The notes beneath the pieces were generated by a model that had not been told where the DNA came from, ran no database searches, and worked only from the letters and a program-made list of their open reading frames with translations. Source: VRUE01 sp963770315 (GTDB taxonomy: Bacteria > Actinomycetota > Thermoleophilia > Solirubrobacterales > 70-9). Taken from it: a DNA stretch of 64,000 nt. Of the stretch, positions 37,368 to 45,931 are shown piece after piece. The DNA lies in assembly GCA_963770315.1 (NCBI GenBank), contig CAVYPC010000002.1:2356001-2420000 (forward strand), read 5' to 3'. Each line of letters starts with the position of its first letter. Position 1 is the stretch's first letter. The translations under genes and the position numbers were made by a program.

Positions 37368-37850
37368 ATGAGCGAGATTTCAGAGGAGCCGCAACCGAGC
37401 GGAGCGATGACGATGCCGGCCGTCGAGGAGGCGTTCGAGGAGATCGAAGTCGACGAGCCGCTGGTCGGGATCATCATGGGCTCGAAGAACGACAAGCCCA
37501 AGATGCAGCCCGCCGGCGCCGCCCTGCACGAGGCGGGCATCCGCTACGAGGTGCGGGTGATGAGCGCCCACCGCGACCCAGAGCAGGTCCGCGAGTACTG
37601 CCACAACGCCCGCATGCGGGGATTGAAAGTGATCATCGCCGGGGCAGGCATGTCGGCGGCGCTGCCCGGCGTCGCCGCCGCCCACACCGACCTGCCGGTC
37701 CTCGGCGTGCCGATCCTCGGCAAGAGCCTCGGCGGGCTCGACGCGCTGCTCTCCGCGGTGCAGATGCCGCCCGGGGTCCCCGTCGGCTGCGTGGCGATCG
37801 ACGGCGCCAAGAACGCTGGCCTTCTGGCCGTGCGGATCATCAATGTGTGA
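37368..37850 (+). CDS. purE: N5-carboxyaminoimidazole ribonucleotide mutase (PurE)
   Basis: A 160-residue protein with a ~30-residue acidic N-terminal extension before the PurE domain. VGIIMGSKNDKPKMQPAGAA and VRVMSAHRDPEQVREYCHNA match the active-site blocks, and IIAGAGMSAALPGVAAAHTD followed by LPVLGVPI is the core. Common class I sequences have GSxSDW and SAHRTP; here the former has Asn-Asp-Lys and the latter Asp-Pro. purK, the usual partner making its substrate, is not adjacent. AGGAAGGG precedes the ATG. A large hairpin follows its stop. Confidence 0.92.
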   Translation: MSEISEEPQPSGAMTMPAVEEAFEEIEVDEPLVGIIMGSKNDKPKMQPAGAALHEAGIRYEVRVMSAHRDPEQVREYCHNARMRGLKVIIAGAGMSAALPGVAAAHTDLPVLGVPILGKSLGGLDALLSAVQMPPGVPVGCVAIDGAKNAGLLAVRIINV

Positions 37851-37862
37851 CTGCGACAGCCC

Positions 37863-37962
37863 CGGCGGGCGGGTCCTGGCATGGCGGCCCTCCCCCATGT
37901 GCTCGGACGCGCTTCGCGCGCCCTCCGCTATGGGGGACCCCCGCCGCCGTGCCACCCGCCCG
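37863..37962. terminator. Large imperfect hairpin between purE and purB
   Basis: CGGCGGGCGGGT... (37863 on) and ...ACCCGCCCG (to 37962) form an imperfect inverted repeat of about 40 bases per arm with a GCGCTTCGCGC centre near 37910-37920. It sits between two same-strand purine genes, so it could attenuate transcription or protect the purE mRNA end. No T-run follows. Confidence 0.5.
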
Positions 37963-37976
37963 AAGGAGGGTGTTCG

Positions 37977-39257
37977 TTGATCGCTCGATACACGCGGCCA
38001 GCAATTGGCGAGGCTTGGTCTCAGCAGAAGAAGCTGGAGTGCTGGCTTGAGGTGGAGCTGGCGGCGACCGAGGCCTGGGCAGAGGAGGGAGCCGTGCCCG
38101 CCGAGGCCGCCGAGGCGGCGCGGGCGAAGGCCGCGTTCACGGTCGAGGCCGTCAACGAGCGCGAGCGGGTCACCGACCACGACGTCGCCGCCTTCGTCGA
38201 CGTGGTCGCCGCCTCGGTGGGCGAGCACGGGCGCTGGATCCACTACGGCCTCACCTCCTCCGACGTGCTCGACACGGCACTGGCGCTGCAGCTGCGCCAG
38301 GCAGGTGAGATCGTGCTCGCCTCGGCCCGCGCCTACCGCGACGCATTGATCGAGCGGGCGCTGGAGCAGCGCGACACGCTCTGCGTCGGCCGCACCCACG
38401 GAGTTCACGCCGAGCCGACGACCTTCGGCCTGCGCCTCGCCGGCTTCGCCTTCGAGGCCGACCGCAACCTGGCCCGCCTCACGGACGCCTTCGAGCAGCT
38501 GCGCTTCGGCAAGCTCTCCGGTGCGGTCGGCACCTACGCCTCGGTGTCGCCGGCGGTCGAGGAGCGGGTGATGGAGCGGCTCGGACTGCAGCGCGAGGAC
38601 GTCGCCACCCAGGTCATCCCGCGCGATCGCCACGCGGTGCTGACCTCGCGGATCGCGATCGCCGGCGCCGGCCTGGAGCGCTTCGCGACCGAGGTCCGCA
38701 ACCTGCAGCGCACCGAGGTGCGCGAGGTCGAGGAGCCGTTCGGCGCCGGCCAGAAAGGCTCCTCGGCGATGCCGCACAAGCGCAACCCGATCCGCACCGA
38801 GCGGATCACCGGCCTGGCCCGGGTGCTGCGCGGCTACGCCCAGACCGGGCTGGAGAACGTCGCCCTCTGGCATGAGCGCGACATCTCCCACTCCGGCGCC
38901 GAGCGGGTGATCCTGCCCGACGCGACGATCGGCCTCGACTACATGCAGGACCTGGCGGCGAAGGTCGCGGCCGAGATGACGATCCGCACCGAGCGGATGA
39001 AGGAGAACCTCGAGCTGACCCACGGCGCCCTCTTCAGCCAGCGCGCCCTCACCGCCCTGGTCGAGTCCGGCCTCAGCCGCGACGACGCCTACCGCGTGGT
39101 CCAGGAGAACGCCCAACGCGCCTGGGACACGGGCACCCACTTCCGCGAGCTGCTCGCCGAGGCGGCGCCCGACCTGGACCTGGACGCGGTCTTCGACTAC
39201 GGCGCATACCTCGGCCACGTGCCGACGATCTTCGAGCGGCTGGAAGCGCTGCGCTAA
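37977..39257 (+). CDS. purB: Adenylosuccinate lyase
   Basis: A 426-residue fumarase-superfamily enzyme acting twice in purine synthesis (SAICAR to AICAR, adenylosuccinate to AMP). HYGLTSSDVLDTALALQLRQ, CVGRTHGVHAEPTTFGLRLA and the signature GSSAMPHKRNPIRTERITGL are all intact. The start is a TTG at 37977 placed nine bases after GAAGGAGG; IARYTRPAIGEAWS is the usual N-terminus, and upstream of it lies the hairpin. It follows purE by 126 bases. Confidence 0.95.
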   Translation: MIARYTRPAIGEAWSQQKKLECWLEVELAATEAWAEEGAVPAEAAEAARAKAAFTVEAVNERERVTDHDVAAFVDVVAASVGEHGRWIHYGLTSSDVLDTALALQLRQAGEIVLASARAYRDALIERALEQRDTLCVGRTHGVHAEPTTFGLRLAGFAFEADRNLARLTDAFEQLRFGKLSGAVGTYASVSPAVEERVMERLGLQREDVATQVIPRDRHAVLTSRIAIAGAGLERFATEVRNLQRTEVREVEEPFGAGQKGSSAMPHKRNPIRTERITGLARVLRGYAQTGLENVALWHERDISHSGAERVILPDATIGLDYMQDLAAKVAAEMTIRTERMKENLELTHGALFSQRALTALVESGLSRDDAYRVVQENAQRAWDTGTHFRELLAEAAPDLDLDAVFDYGAYLGHVPTIFERLEALR

Positions 39258-39273
39258 TCGCTACGGTGAGTCG

Positions 39274-39585
39274 ATGATCCTCTACACCTGCGGGCAGAAG
39301 AAACGGGGGCCGGCGTTTGCGCATCCCTGCGCGAAGGCGGCGAAAGCGCTCGACGCCGCCGGCTACACCTACGAGCTGCACACGGTGGGCGGTTACCGGT
39401 TGATGCCCTGGACCTGGGGCAGAAGGGGCGAGGAGCGGGCGGAGATCAAGAAGCTGAGCGGCACCAACGAGGTGCCGATCTTGGTGCTGGACGACGGCGA
39501 GGTGATCTCCGGCTCCGGCGCCATCGCCCGCTGGGCGGGCGAGCATCCGGCGGCCAAGGCCGCCGCGAAAAAGAGCGCCGCCTAG
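39274..39585 (+). CDS. Glutathione S-transferase N-terminal / glutaredoxin-like domain protein
   Basis: A 103-residue thioredoxin-fold protein. It starts MILYTCGQKKRGPAFAHPCA with a single Cys in the position of the redox or thiol-binding site. NEVPILVLDDGEVISGSGAI is the cis-Pro and GSH-binding-like segment, and a Lys/Ala-rich tail ends it. There is no GST C-terminal helical domain. It could be a small thiol-transfer protein. It lies 16 bases after purB and overlaps the convergent cyclase-domain gene by four bases. Confidence 0.78.
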   Translation: MILYTCGQKKRGPAFAHPCAKAAKALDAAGYTYELHTVGGYRLMPWTWGRRGEERAEIKKLSGTNEVPILVLDDGEVISGSGAIARWAGEHPAAKAAAKKSAA

Positions 39586-40433
39586 GCGACCCGGTAAGCG
39601 ACGACCGGCTCCGCCTTTCCCTTCAGGGTCAGCGCGAGGCGCTCGCCGGGTGGCTCGGCGAGGCGTTCGGCGAGGCGACCGGAGAGGAGGATCTCTCCCC
39701 CGCCCGCCTCCCCCTGCAGTCGGGCGGCGACATTGACGACGTCGCCGACCGCCGTGAAGTCGTTGAGCGAGCGCCTGCCGACGTTGCCGACGAACGCCTC
39801 GCCGTAGTCGAGGCCGATCCCGACCTCGGCGAAGGGACCGTCGGCGCTGCCATATCCGATCCGGCGCAGGAGGTCCCGCGCGTGCTCGAGCATCACCGGC
39901 GCCGCCTCGTCGAAACGCCGGTACATCGGCAGGTAGAGCGCCATCACCTCGTCGCCGATCAGCTTGTCGATCACCGCCTCGGGGAAGAGAGCGTCCTCGG
40001 CGCAGGCATAGAAACGGCGCAGCAGGACGCTCACGGCCTCGGGGTCGGTCTCCTCCGTGTAGCGGGTGAAGCCGCGCAGGTCGGCGAACAGCACTCCCGC
40101 CTCGGTCGTCATCCCTCCCGGCGGCGAGGCCTCAACGCAGGTCGCGCAGAGGTTGGGGCTCTTGCGCGACTGCCGGTATCCCAGTGGGCGAAGGAGGCGA
40201 CTGCCGAAGCCGGCGAACGGCGCGCCGCAGATTCCACAGCGCGGGCTGGAGGGGAGCGCGCGCAGCAAGGTGCTCATGCCGCTCTCGACCCGGCCCGAGG
40301 CCAGTTCGAAGTAGGTGGCCCAGTCCTCGGAGTCGAGCGGCTCGTCGCGGGCCTTGCGGGCCGCCTTGCGCACCCGGCGCAGCGCGAGTCGCTGGTATGG
40401 CGTCAGTCGATCGTCATGCGCATCGTCAGCCAC
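39582..40433 (-). CDS. Class III adenylate/guanylate cyclase domain protein
   Basis: A 283-residue cytoplasmic protein. After a basic N-terminus, CGICGAPF and CATC form a possible C-x2-C...C-x2-C zinc site (residues ~70-117). The cyclase homology domain follows: VLFADLRGFTRYTEETDPEA carries the first metal Asp, VIDKLIGDEVMALYLPMY the second, and DFTAVGDVVNVAARLQGEAG the transition-state region. cAMP is the likely product. No membrane segments or partner phosphodiesterase are seen. It is read opposite to the purine genes. Confidence 0.82.
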   Translation of the reverse strand: MADDAHDDRLTPYQRLALRRVRKAARKARDEPLDSEDWATYFELASGRVESGMSTLLRALPSSPRCGICGAPFAGFGSRLLRPLGYRQSRKSPNLCATCVEASPPGGMTTEAGVLFADLRGFTRYTEETDPEAVSVLLRRFYACAEDALFPEAVIDKLIGDEVMALYLPMYRRFDEAAPVMLEHARDLLRRIGYGSADGPFAEVGIGLDYGEAFVGNVGRRSLNDFTAVGDVVNVAARLQGEAGGGEILLSGRLAERLAEPPGERLALTLKGKAEPVVAYRVA

Positions 40434-40472
40434 TCCCAGATGGTAGCCCCGGCGCGCGTGCCCGCGGGGACG

Positions 40473-41807
40473 CTAGACGGCCGCGGCCAGATCCAGCTCG
40501 CGCGCGGGGTGGCGCGCGCTGAGGACAACCGGAGTGCCGTCCTTGGGCGAGAGGGTGATGTTGCGGCGACCGATCTTCTCCGGGCGCGGGTTCGCCTTGT
40601 GCAGCTCGCAGCGGGTCAGCACCTCGCGCAGGACGATCCGCATCTCGAACTCGGCAAAGGCGGCGCCGAGGCAGCGGCGAATGCCGCCGCCGAAGGGGAT
40701 CCAGGCGTAGGTGTCGGGTGCCTCGTCGAGGAAGCGCTCGGGACGGAAGGCGAAGGGCTCGGGGTAGACGTCGGCACGGGTGTGGGCGAGCCAGATCGCC
40801 GGGGTGACGTCGGTGCCCGCCGGCAGGGTGAGGCCATCGGCCTCGAGGTCAACGGCCAGGCGGCGGCCGGCGAGCGGCACCACCGGCCGCAGCCGCAGCG
40901 ACTCGCTGATCGTCGCCCGCAGGTAGTCGTCCTCTCCCGCCAGCAGCGACTCGCGCAGGCGGCCCAGCTCCCGGGGGTGGCGCAGCAGAAGGTCGAAGGT
41001 CCAGGCGAGCGCCGTCGCCGTCGTCTCGTGACCGGCCAGCAGCAGCGTCATCAGCTGGTCGCGCAGGTCGGTGTCGCTCATCTCCTCACCGTCCTCGAAG
41101 CGGGCCTGCATCAACTGCGAGAGGATGTCGTCGCGCTCCTCGAAGTCGCCTTCCGCGCGGCGTTCGGCAATCTCGGCGTAGAGCAGCTCGTCGACCGCCT
41201 TCAGCTGCGCCTCGAATCTCGCCCAGGGCCCGCGGCCGCCGAAGCGGCGCGCGGCCAGGCCGATCAGCTGGGTGAACGGCGAAGAGGTTTCCTCCAGCAC
41301 CTTGGTCAGGACAACGCGCAGCCGCTCCAGGCGGGGGCCCTCGGCGACGCCGAAGACGACGCGCAGGATCACCTCCAGCGTCATCGCCTGCATGTGCGGG
41401 TGGATCGCAAACTCCTCGCCGAGCGGCCAGGAGTCGATCTCGGTGTCGACGATCTCGCTGACGATCGGCTCGTAGGAGCGCATCCGCTCGCCGTGGAAGG
41501 CGGGCAGTATCAGCTTGCGGTGGGCGAGGTGGTCGGCGCCCTCGATCACCAGCACCGAGCGGGCGCCGACGACCGGCGTCAGCACGATCTCGCGCCCGGG
41601 CGGCAGCCCGTGCGAACGCTCCGTGTAGAGAGCCTTGATCGCCGCCGGATCGGAGATCATCACCATCGGCCGCTCGAAGCTGGCGAATTTGACGCTGAAG
41701 CTGTCGCCGTACTTCTCCCGGCACTCCTGCATGAACGGCAGTGGCCGGAAGCTCCAGCGCAGAGTCTGGGACAGCGGCGAGTACTTCGGTTCGGGCGGCA
41801 GGGTCAC
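40473..41807 (-). CDS. Cytochrome P450
   Basis: A 444-residue soluble P450. The I-helix oxygen-binding motif is LLLAGHETTATALAW, the K-helix is ISESLRLRP, the PERF region is FRPERFLDEAP, and the haem loop is FGGGIRRCLGAAFAEFEM with the Cys ligand. All are intact. Sequence style is like eukaryote-type bacterial P450s such as CYP110-related ones, but the substrate is unknown. No redox partner lies adjacent. It is followed on the same strand, after 39 bases, by the cyclase-domain gene. Confidence 0.93.
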   Translation of the reverse strand: MTLPPEPKYSPLSQTLRWSFRPLPFMQECREKYGDSFSVKFASFERPMVMISDPAAIKALYTERSHGLPPGREIVLTPVVGARSVLVIEGADHLAHRKLILPAFHGERMRSYEPIVSEIVDTEIDSWPLGEEFAIHPHMQAMTLEVILRVVFGVAEGPRLERLRVVLTKVLEETSSPFTQLIGLAARRFGGRGPWARFEAQLKAVDELLYAEIAERRAEGDFEERDDILSQLMQARFEDGEEMSDTDLRDQLMTLLLAGHETTATALAWTFDLLLRHPRELGRLRESLLAGEDDYLRATISESLRLRPVVPLAGRRLAVDLEADGLTLPAGTDVTPAIWLAHTRADVYPEPFAFRPERFLDEAPDTYAWIPFGGGIRRCLGAAFAEFEMRIVLREVLTRCELHKANPRPEKIGRRNITLSPKDGTPVVLSARHPARELDLAAAV

Positions 41808-41873
41808 GACGGAGAGGATCGCAGACGCGGAGCGGGCCGGTGCTCCGCTCCCGCGATGGTTAGCATCGGCTTA

Positions 41874-42722
41874 ATGCCGGCCGTCACCGATCTGAAGCTT
41901 CATTCCTCGGGCAAGGTGCGCGAGATTTACGAGTGGGACGACGACCTGCTGATGGTCGCCTCCGACCGGATCTCGATCTACGACGTGGTGATGCCGACGC
42001 CGATCCCCGACAAGGGGAAGGTGCTGAACCGGATCTCCGAATTCTGGTTCGAGCTGACCGGCGACATCGTCCCCAACCACTTCCTCTCCGCCGACGTGCC
42101 GGAGGAAGCGATGGACCGGGGAATGCGGGTGCGGCGGCTGGAGATGTACCCAGTGGAGTGCGTCGTCCGCGGCTACCTCTCCGGCTCGGGCTGGAAGGAA
42201 TACAAGGCCGGCGGCGCCGTCTGCGGGATCGAGCTGCCGCCCAACCTGCTCGAGTCCGACAAGCTGCCGGAGCCGGTCTTCACCCCGGCGACCAAGGCCG
42301 AGCTCGGCGACCACGACGAGAACGTCGACTTCGAGCGGGCGGCGGAGATCGTCGGCGACCGGGCGCTGATGGAAGAGCTGCGGCGGATCTCGATCGAGGT
42401 CTACCAGCGCGGCGCCGAGCACGCGGCCGAGCGCGGCATCGTCCTCGCCGACACCAAGTTCGAGTTCGGCCGCCATGCCGGCGCCGAGATCGTTCTCGGC
42501 GACGAGGTCCTCACCCCCGACTCCTCGCGCTTCTGGCCCGCCGACCGCTACGCGCCCGGCAAGACCCAGCCCTCCTTCGACAAGCAGTTCGTGCGCGACT
42601 GGGCCGACGCCGCCGGCTGGGACCACAAGCCGCCGGCGCCCGAGCTGCCGCCCGACGTGATCGAGCAGACGCGGGCCAAGTACGTCGAGGCCTACGAGCG
42701 GATCACGGAGCGGTCCTTCTAG
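41874..42722 (+). CDS. purC: Phosphoribosylaminoimidazole-succinocarboxamide synthase
   Basis: A 282-residue SAICAR synthetase. KLHSSGKVREIYEWDDDLLM, VASDRISIYDVVMPTPIPDK, VVRGYLSGSGWKEY and LADTKFEFGRHAGAEIVLGD are its conserved blocks, covering the ATP and CAIR sites. It joins aspartate to CAIR. The ATG at 41874 opens PAVTDLKLHSSG; an ATG at 41856 is also in frame. Its stop overlaps the purS start by one base. The gene begins the purC-purS-purQ-purL run. Confidence 0.95.
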   Translation: MPAVTDLKLHSSGKVREIYEWDDDLLMVASDRISIYDVVMPTPIPDKGKVLNRISEFWFELTGDIVPNHFLSADVPEEAMDRGMRVRRLEMYPVECVVRGYLSGSGWKEYKAGGAVCGIELPPNLLESDKLPEPVFTPATKAELGDHDENVDFERAAEIVGDRALMEELRRISIEVYQRGAEHAAERGIVLADTKFEFGRHAGAEIVLGDEVLTPDSSRFWPADRYAPGKTQPSFDKQFVRDWADAAGWDHKPPAPELPPDVIEQTRAKYVEAYERITERSF

Positions 42723-42946
42723 TGGCGAAGGCGCGGGTCCTGATCCGGCCGAAGGAGGGCATCCTCGACCCCCAGGGCAAGGCGGTCGAGCGGGCGCTGC
42801 CGGCACTCGGCTTCGAGGGCGTCGCGCACGTGCGGGTCGGAAGGATGGTCGAGCTGGAAGCAGAGGACCCGGCGCGCCTCCCCGAGCTCTGCGAGAAGCT
42901 GCTCGCCAACCCACTTATCGAGGACTACGAGATAGAGAGCCTTTGA
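42722..42946 (+). CDS. purS: Phosphoribosylformylglycinamidine synthase subunit PurS
   Basis: A 74-residue subunit that links PurQ and PurL in the FGAM synthase complex. It opens at a GTG with AKARVLIRPKEGILDPQGKA, then VERALPALGFEGVAHVRVGR, the typical PurS sequence. Its presence shows that this organism has the split, Gram-positive type enzyme, consistent with the short PurL and separate PurQ downstream. Confidence 0.93.
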   Translation: MAKARVLIRPKEGILDPQGKAVERALPALGFEGVAHVRVGRMVELEAEDPARLPELCEKLLANPLIEDYEIESL

Positions 42947-43007
42947 CGTCAGCGAATTCCGAAGACGTCAGGCGCTCCCGGACGCGAAGCGGAGGAGGCG
43001 CCGTTCG

Positions 43008-43682
43008 ATGATGTGGGGTGTTCTTCAATTTCCTGGTTCATGCGACGAGCGGGACGCCCTGCACGCCTGCGAGCTGAGCGGCGGCGAGGCGCGGCTGATC
43101 TGGCACGAAGAGCGCGACCTCGCCGACGTCGACGCGGTCGTCGTCCCCGGCGGCTTCTCCTACGGCGATTACCTGCGGGCGGGGGCGATCGCCCGCTTCT
43201 CCCCGGCGATGGAGGCGGTAGCCGAGTTCGCCGGGGGCGGCGGGCCGGTGCTGGGGATCTGCAACGGCTTCCAGGTTCTCTGCGAAGCGAACCTCCTGCC
43301 CGGCGCCCTCCTCCTCAACGAGAGCATGCGCTTCGTCTGCCGCCAGGTCGAGCTGCAAGTTGCAGGGTTTCCCCCACGGGAGGGGGGACAATCGTTCAAT
43401 TTGCCGGGGGAGACGCTGTCGATTCCGGCCAAGCATGGGGAAGGGCGGTACTGGGCGCCCGCGGAGATGCTCGATGCGCTCGAGGCCAACGGTCAGGTCG
43501 CATTCCGCTACGCGCCCGGGCAGAACCCGAACGGCTCGGCGCGGGACATCGCCGGCGTCCGCAACGAGGCCGGCAACGTGCTCGGCCTGATGCCCCACCC
43601 CGAGCACGCGGTCGACGCGATGACGGGATCCACCGATGGGCTACGTGTGTTCGAATCGGTTGCAGCCGGAGCCCTCGCATGA
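43008..43682 (+). CDS. purQ: Phosphoribosylformylglycinamidine synthase subunit PurQ
   Basis: A 224-residue glutamine amidotransferase. The catalytic Cys is in VLGICNGFQVLCEANLLPGA and the His-Glu pair is in GLMPHPEHAVD. It supplies ammonia to PurL. Near residues 115-130 the DNA has a G/C-block hairpin (about 43367-43387) where the protein reads AGFPPREGGQSFNLPGE, a region that varies among PurQ proteins. Its stop overlaps the purL start as ATGA. Confidence 0.94.
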   Translation: MMWGVLQFPGSCDERDALHACELSGGEARLIWHEERDLADVDAVVVPGGFSYGDYLRAGAIARFSPAMEAVAEFAGGGGPVLGICNGFQVLCEANLLPGALLLNESMRFVCRQVELQVAGFPPREGGQSFNLPGETLSIPAKHGEGRYWAPAEMLDALEANGQVAFRYAPGQNPNGSARDIAGVRNEAGNVLGLMPHPEHAVDAMTGSTDGLRVFESVAAGALA

Positions 43683-45931
43683 CCCCCGCCGGCGCGGACG
43701 CGGGAGTGGACGGCGGTCCATCTCTGACTCCTCCGCCGTCCACGGGAGCAGAGCAGCCGGCGGAGTATGAGGTACTCGGCCTCACCGAGGCCGAGTACCT
43801 GCTGATCTGCGAGAAGCTCGGCCGCGAGCCGAACGGGGTCGAGCTGGCGATGTTCAGCCTGCTCTGGTCCGAGCACTGCGCCTACAAGCACTCGCGCAAG
43901 CTGCTGCGGCGGCTGCCGACCGAGGGAGAGCGGGTTGTGATGGGGCCGGGAGAGAACGCCGGCGCCGTCGGCATCGGCGAGGGCTACGCGATCGCCTTTA
44001 AGGTCGAGTCGCACAACCACCCGAGCGCGGTCGAGCCCTTCCAGGGGGCGGCGACGGGGGTCGGCGGGATCCTGCGCGACGTCTTCGCGCTCGGCGCGCG
44101 GCCGATCGCGATCCTCGACTCGCTGCGCTTCGGCGAGCTCGACTCGGTCCGCTCGCGCCACCTACTCGACGGCGCGGTGCGGGGGATCGGCCACTACGGC
44201 AACTCGATCGGCGTGCCGAACGTCGGCGGCGAGATTTACTTCGAGGCGCCCTACGAGCACAACTGCCTGGTCAACGCGATGTGCGTCGGCCTGGCCAAGA
44301 CCGACGAGATGGTCCGCGCGGCCGCCGCCGGGGTCGGCAACGCGGTCGTCCTGATGGGCGCCTCGACCGGGCGCGACGGGATCGGCGGTGCCTCGGTGCT
44401 GGCCTCGGCCGAGCTCGGCAAGGGCGACGAAGCGAAGCGGCCGACGGTGCAGATCGGCGACCCGTTTGAGGAGTCCAAGGTGTTGGAGTGCTGCTTGGAG
44501 CTGCTGGGCAAGGGCCTGCTCGTCTCGCTGCAGGACCTCGGCGCCGCCGGCCTCACCTCCTCCGCCAGCGAGATGGCCTCGGCCGGCGGGGTCGGGATCG
44601 AGATCGACGTCGCGCGGGTGCCGCTGCGCGAGGCCGACATGGAGCCCTTCGAGATCATGGTCTCCGAGTCGCAGGAGCGGATGCTCGCCGTGGTCGAGCC
44701 GGCGAGGGTCGGCGAGGTGATCGTGGTCTGTGAGAAATGGCAGACCGGCGCGGCGGCGATCGGCACCGTCACCGACGACGGCCAGGTGCGGATCCTGCGC
44801 GGGGGCGAGGTCGTCGGCGAGATGCCGGTCGAGGCCCTGGTCGACGGCTGCCCCCTCTACGACCTCTCGCCGGCCGAGCCAGGCGAGTGGATCTACGGCA
44901 ACCGGGCGACGCTGGCCGCGAGCGCCCCGGCGGAGGAGACGCTGCTCGCCCTGCTCGCCTCGCCCAGCGTCGCCTCGAAGCGCTGGGCGTTCGAGCAGTA
45001 CGACTCGATCGTCGGCTCGCGCACCGCGCGGCGGCCGGAGAGCGCCGACGCGGCTGTGCTTGCGATCCCCGAGGCCGACTGCGCGATCGCGATCGCGATC
45101 GACGGCAACGGCCGGCGGGTCGCCTGCGACCCCTACGCCGGCACGGTCGAGGCGGTGCTCGAGTGCTCCCAGAACCTCGCCTGCGCCGGCGCCGAGCCGC
45201 TCGGCCTGACCAACTGCCTCAACTTCGGCAACCCCGAGAAGCCGGTTCCCGCCTGGCAGCTCGACCGCGCCGTCAGCGGCCTCGCCGATGCCTGCGAGGC
45301 GCTGGGCGTGCCCGTGGTGGGCGGCAACGTCTCCCTCTACAACGAGGGGCCGGAAGGGCCGATCTACCCGACGCCCGTGGTCGGCATGGTCGGCGAGCTG
45401 CCCGACCCGGGCCAGGCTGCGCCCAGCGCCTTCTACCGCGAGGGCGACGCGATCGCCCTGCTCGGCCCCTTCGAACCCTCGCTCGCCGGCTCGGAGCTGG
45501 CGAAGCTGCGCGGTGAGCTGGACGCCGGCCTCCCCCAGCCCGACATTGGCGCGGTCGCCGCGGCGTGCGCGGCGGTGCGCGAGGCGGTCCGCGCCGGCAA
45601 GCTCTCCTCCGCTCACGACGTCAGCGACGGCGGCCTCGCCTGCGCTCTGGCCGAGTCGTCGATCGGCGCCGGGGTCGGCTGCCGGGTCGATCTCCAGCAC
45701 CTGCGCGAGCGCGGCTGCTCGCCGGAGGAGGCTCTGTTCGGCGAGGGGACGGGGGGCTTTCTCCTCAGCGGCGACCGCGCCACTCTCGAGGGCCTGGGGG
45801 CGACGCTCCTGGGAACGGTCGGCGGCACCAAGGTCGAGATCGCCGCCGGCGACCGCAGCCTCGCCGTCGGCCTCGAGGCCGCCGAGAGCGCCTGGCGCTC
45901 GCTGCCGGCTCAGGTCGAAGCGGTCTCGTAG
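43679..45931 (+). CDS. purL: Phosphoribosylformylglycinamidine synthase subunit PurL
   Basis: A 750-residue small-type PurL that uses ATP, FGAR and ammonia from PurQ. LLWSEHCAYKHSRKLLRRLP, FKVESHNHPSAVEPFQGAAT and DLGAAGLTSSASEMA are the signature blocks; GGNVSLYNE and DVSDGGLACALAES lie in the C-terminal half. Residues 1-28 are a Pro/Ser-rich extension containing a DNA hairpin. It starts in an ATGA overlap with purQ and ends 22 bases inside the convergent MFS gene. Confidence 0.95.
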   Translation: MTPAGADAGVDGGPSLTPPPSTGAEQPAEYEVLGLTEAEYLLICEKLGREPNGVELAMFSLLWSEHCAYKHSRKLLRRLPTEGERVVMGPGENAGAVGIGEGYAIAFKVESHNHPSAVEPFQGAATGVGGILRDVFALGARPIAILDSLRFGELDSVRSRHLLDGAVRGIGHYGNSIGVPNVGGEIYFEAPYEHNCLVNAMCVGLAKTDEMVRAAAAGVGNAVVLMGASTGRDGIGGASVLASAELGKGDEAKRPTVQIGDPFEESKVLECCLELLGKGLLVSLQDLGAAGLTSSASEMASAGGVGIEIDVARVPLREADMEPFEIMVSESQERMLAVVEPARVGEVIVVCEKWQTGAAAIGTVTDDGQVRILRGGEVVGEMPVEALVDGCPLYDLSPAEPGEWIYGNRATLAASAPAEETLLALLASPSVASKRWAFEQYDSIVGSRTARRPESADAAVLAIPEADCAIAIAIDGNGRRVACDPYAGTVEAVLECSQNLACAGAEPLGLTNCLNFGNPEKPVPAWQLDRAVSGLADACEALGVPVVGGNVSLYNEGPEGPIYPTPVVGMVGELPDPGQAAPSAFYREGDAIALLGPFEPSLAGSELAKLRGELDAGLPQPDIGAVAAACAAVREAVRAGKLSSAHDVSDGGLACALAESSIGAGVGCRVDLQHLRERGCSPEEALFGEGTGGFLLSGDRATLEGLGATLLGTVGGTKVEIAAGDRSLAVGLEAAESAWRSLPAQVEAVS
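43706..43743. repeat. 11-bp perfect hairpin in the purL 5' coding region
   Basis: GTGGACGGCGG (43706-43716) and CCGCCGTCCAC (43733-43743) flank a 16-base loop, 27 bases after the purL ATG. In mRNA this strong stem lies close to the purL initiation site and could slow its translation relative to purQ. It encodes part of a non-conserved Pro/Ser-rich N-terminal extension. Confidence 0.6.

Noticed and set aside
39882..41873. In-frame upstream extension of purC across the cyclase and P450 genes
   Set aside because: Those genes are clear on the minus strand, and PurC homology begins only at 41874.
43013..43678. In-frame upstream extension of purL through the whole of purQ
   Set aside because: The translated extension is Arg-rich and frame-shifted against PurQ, while the ATG at 43679 gives an ATGA overlap and the normal PurL start.
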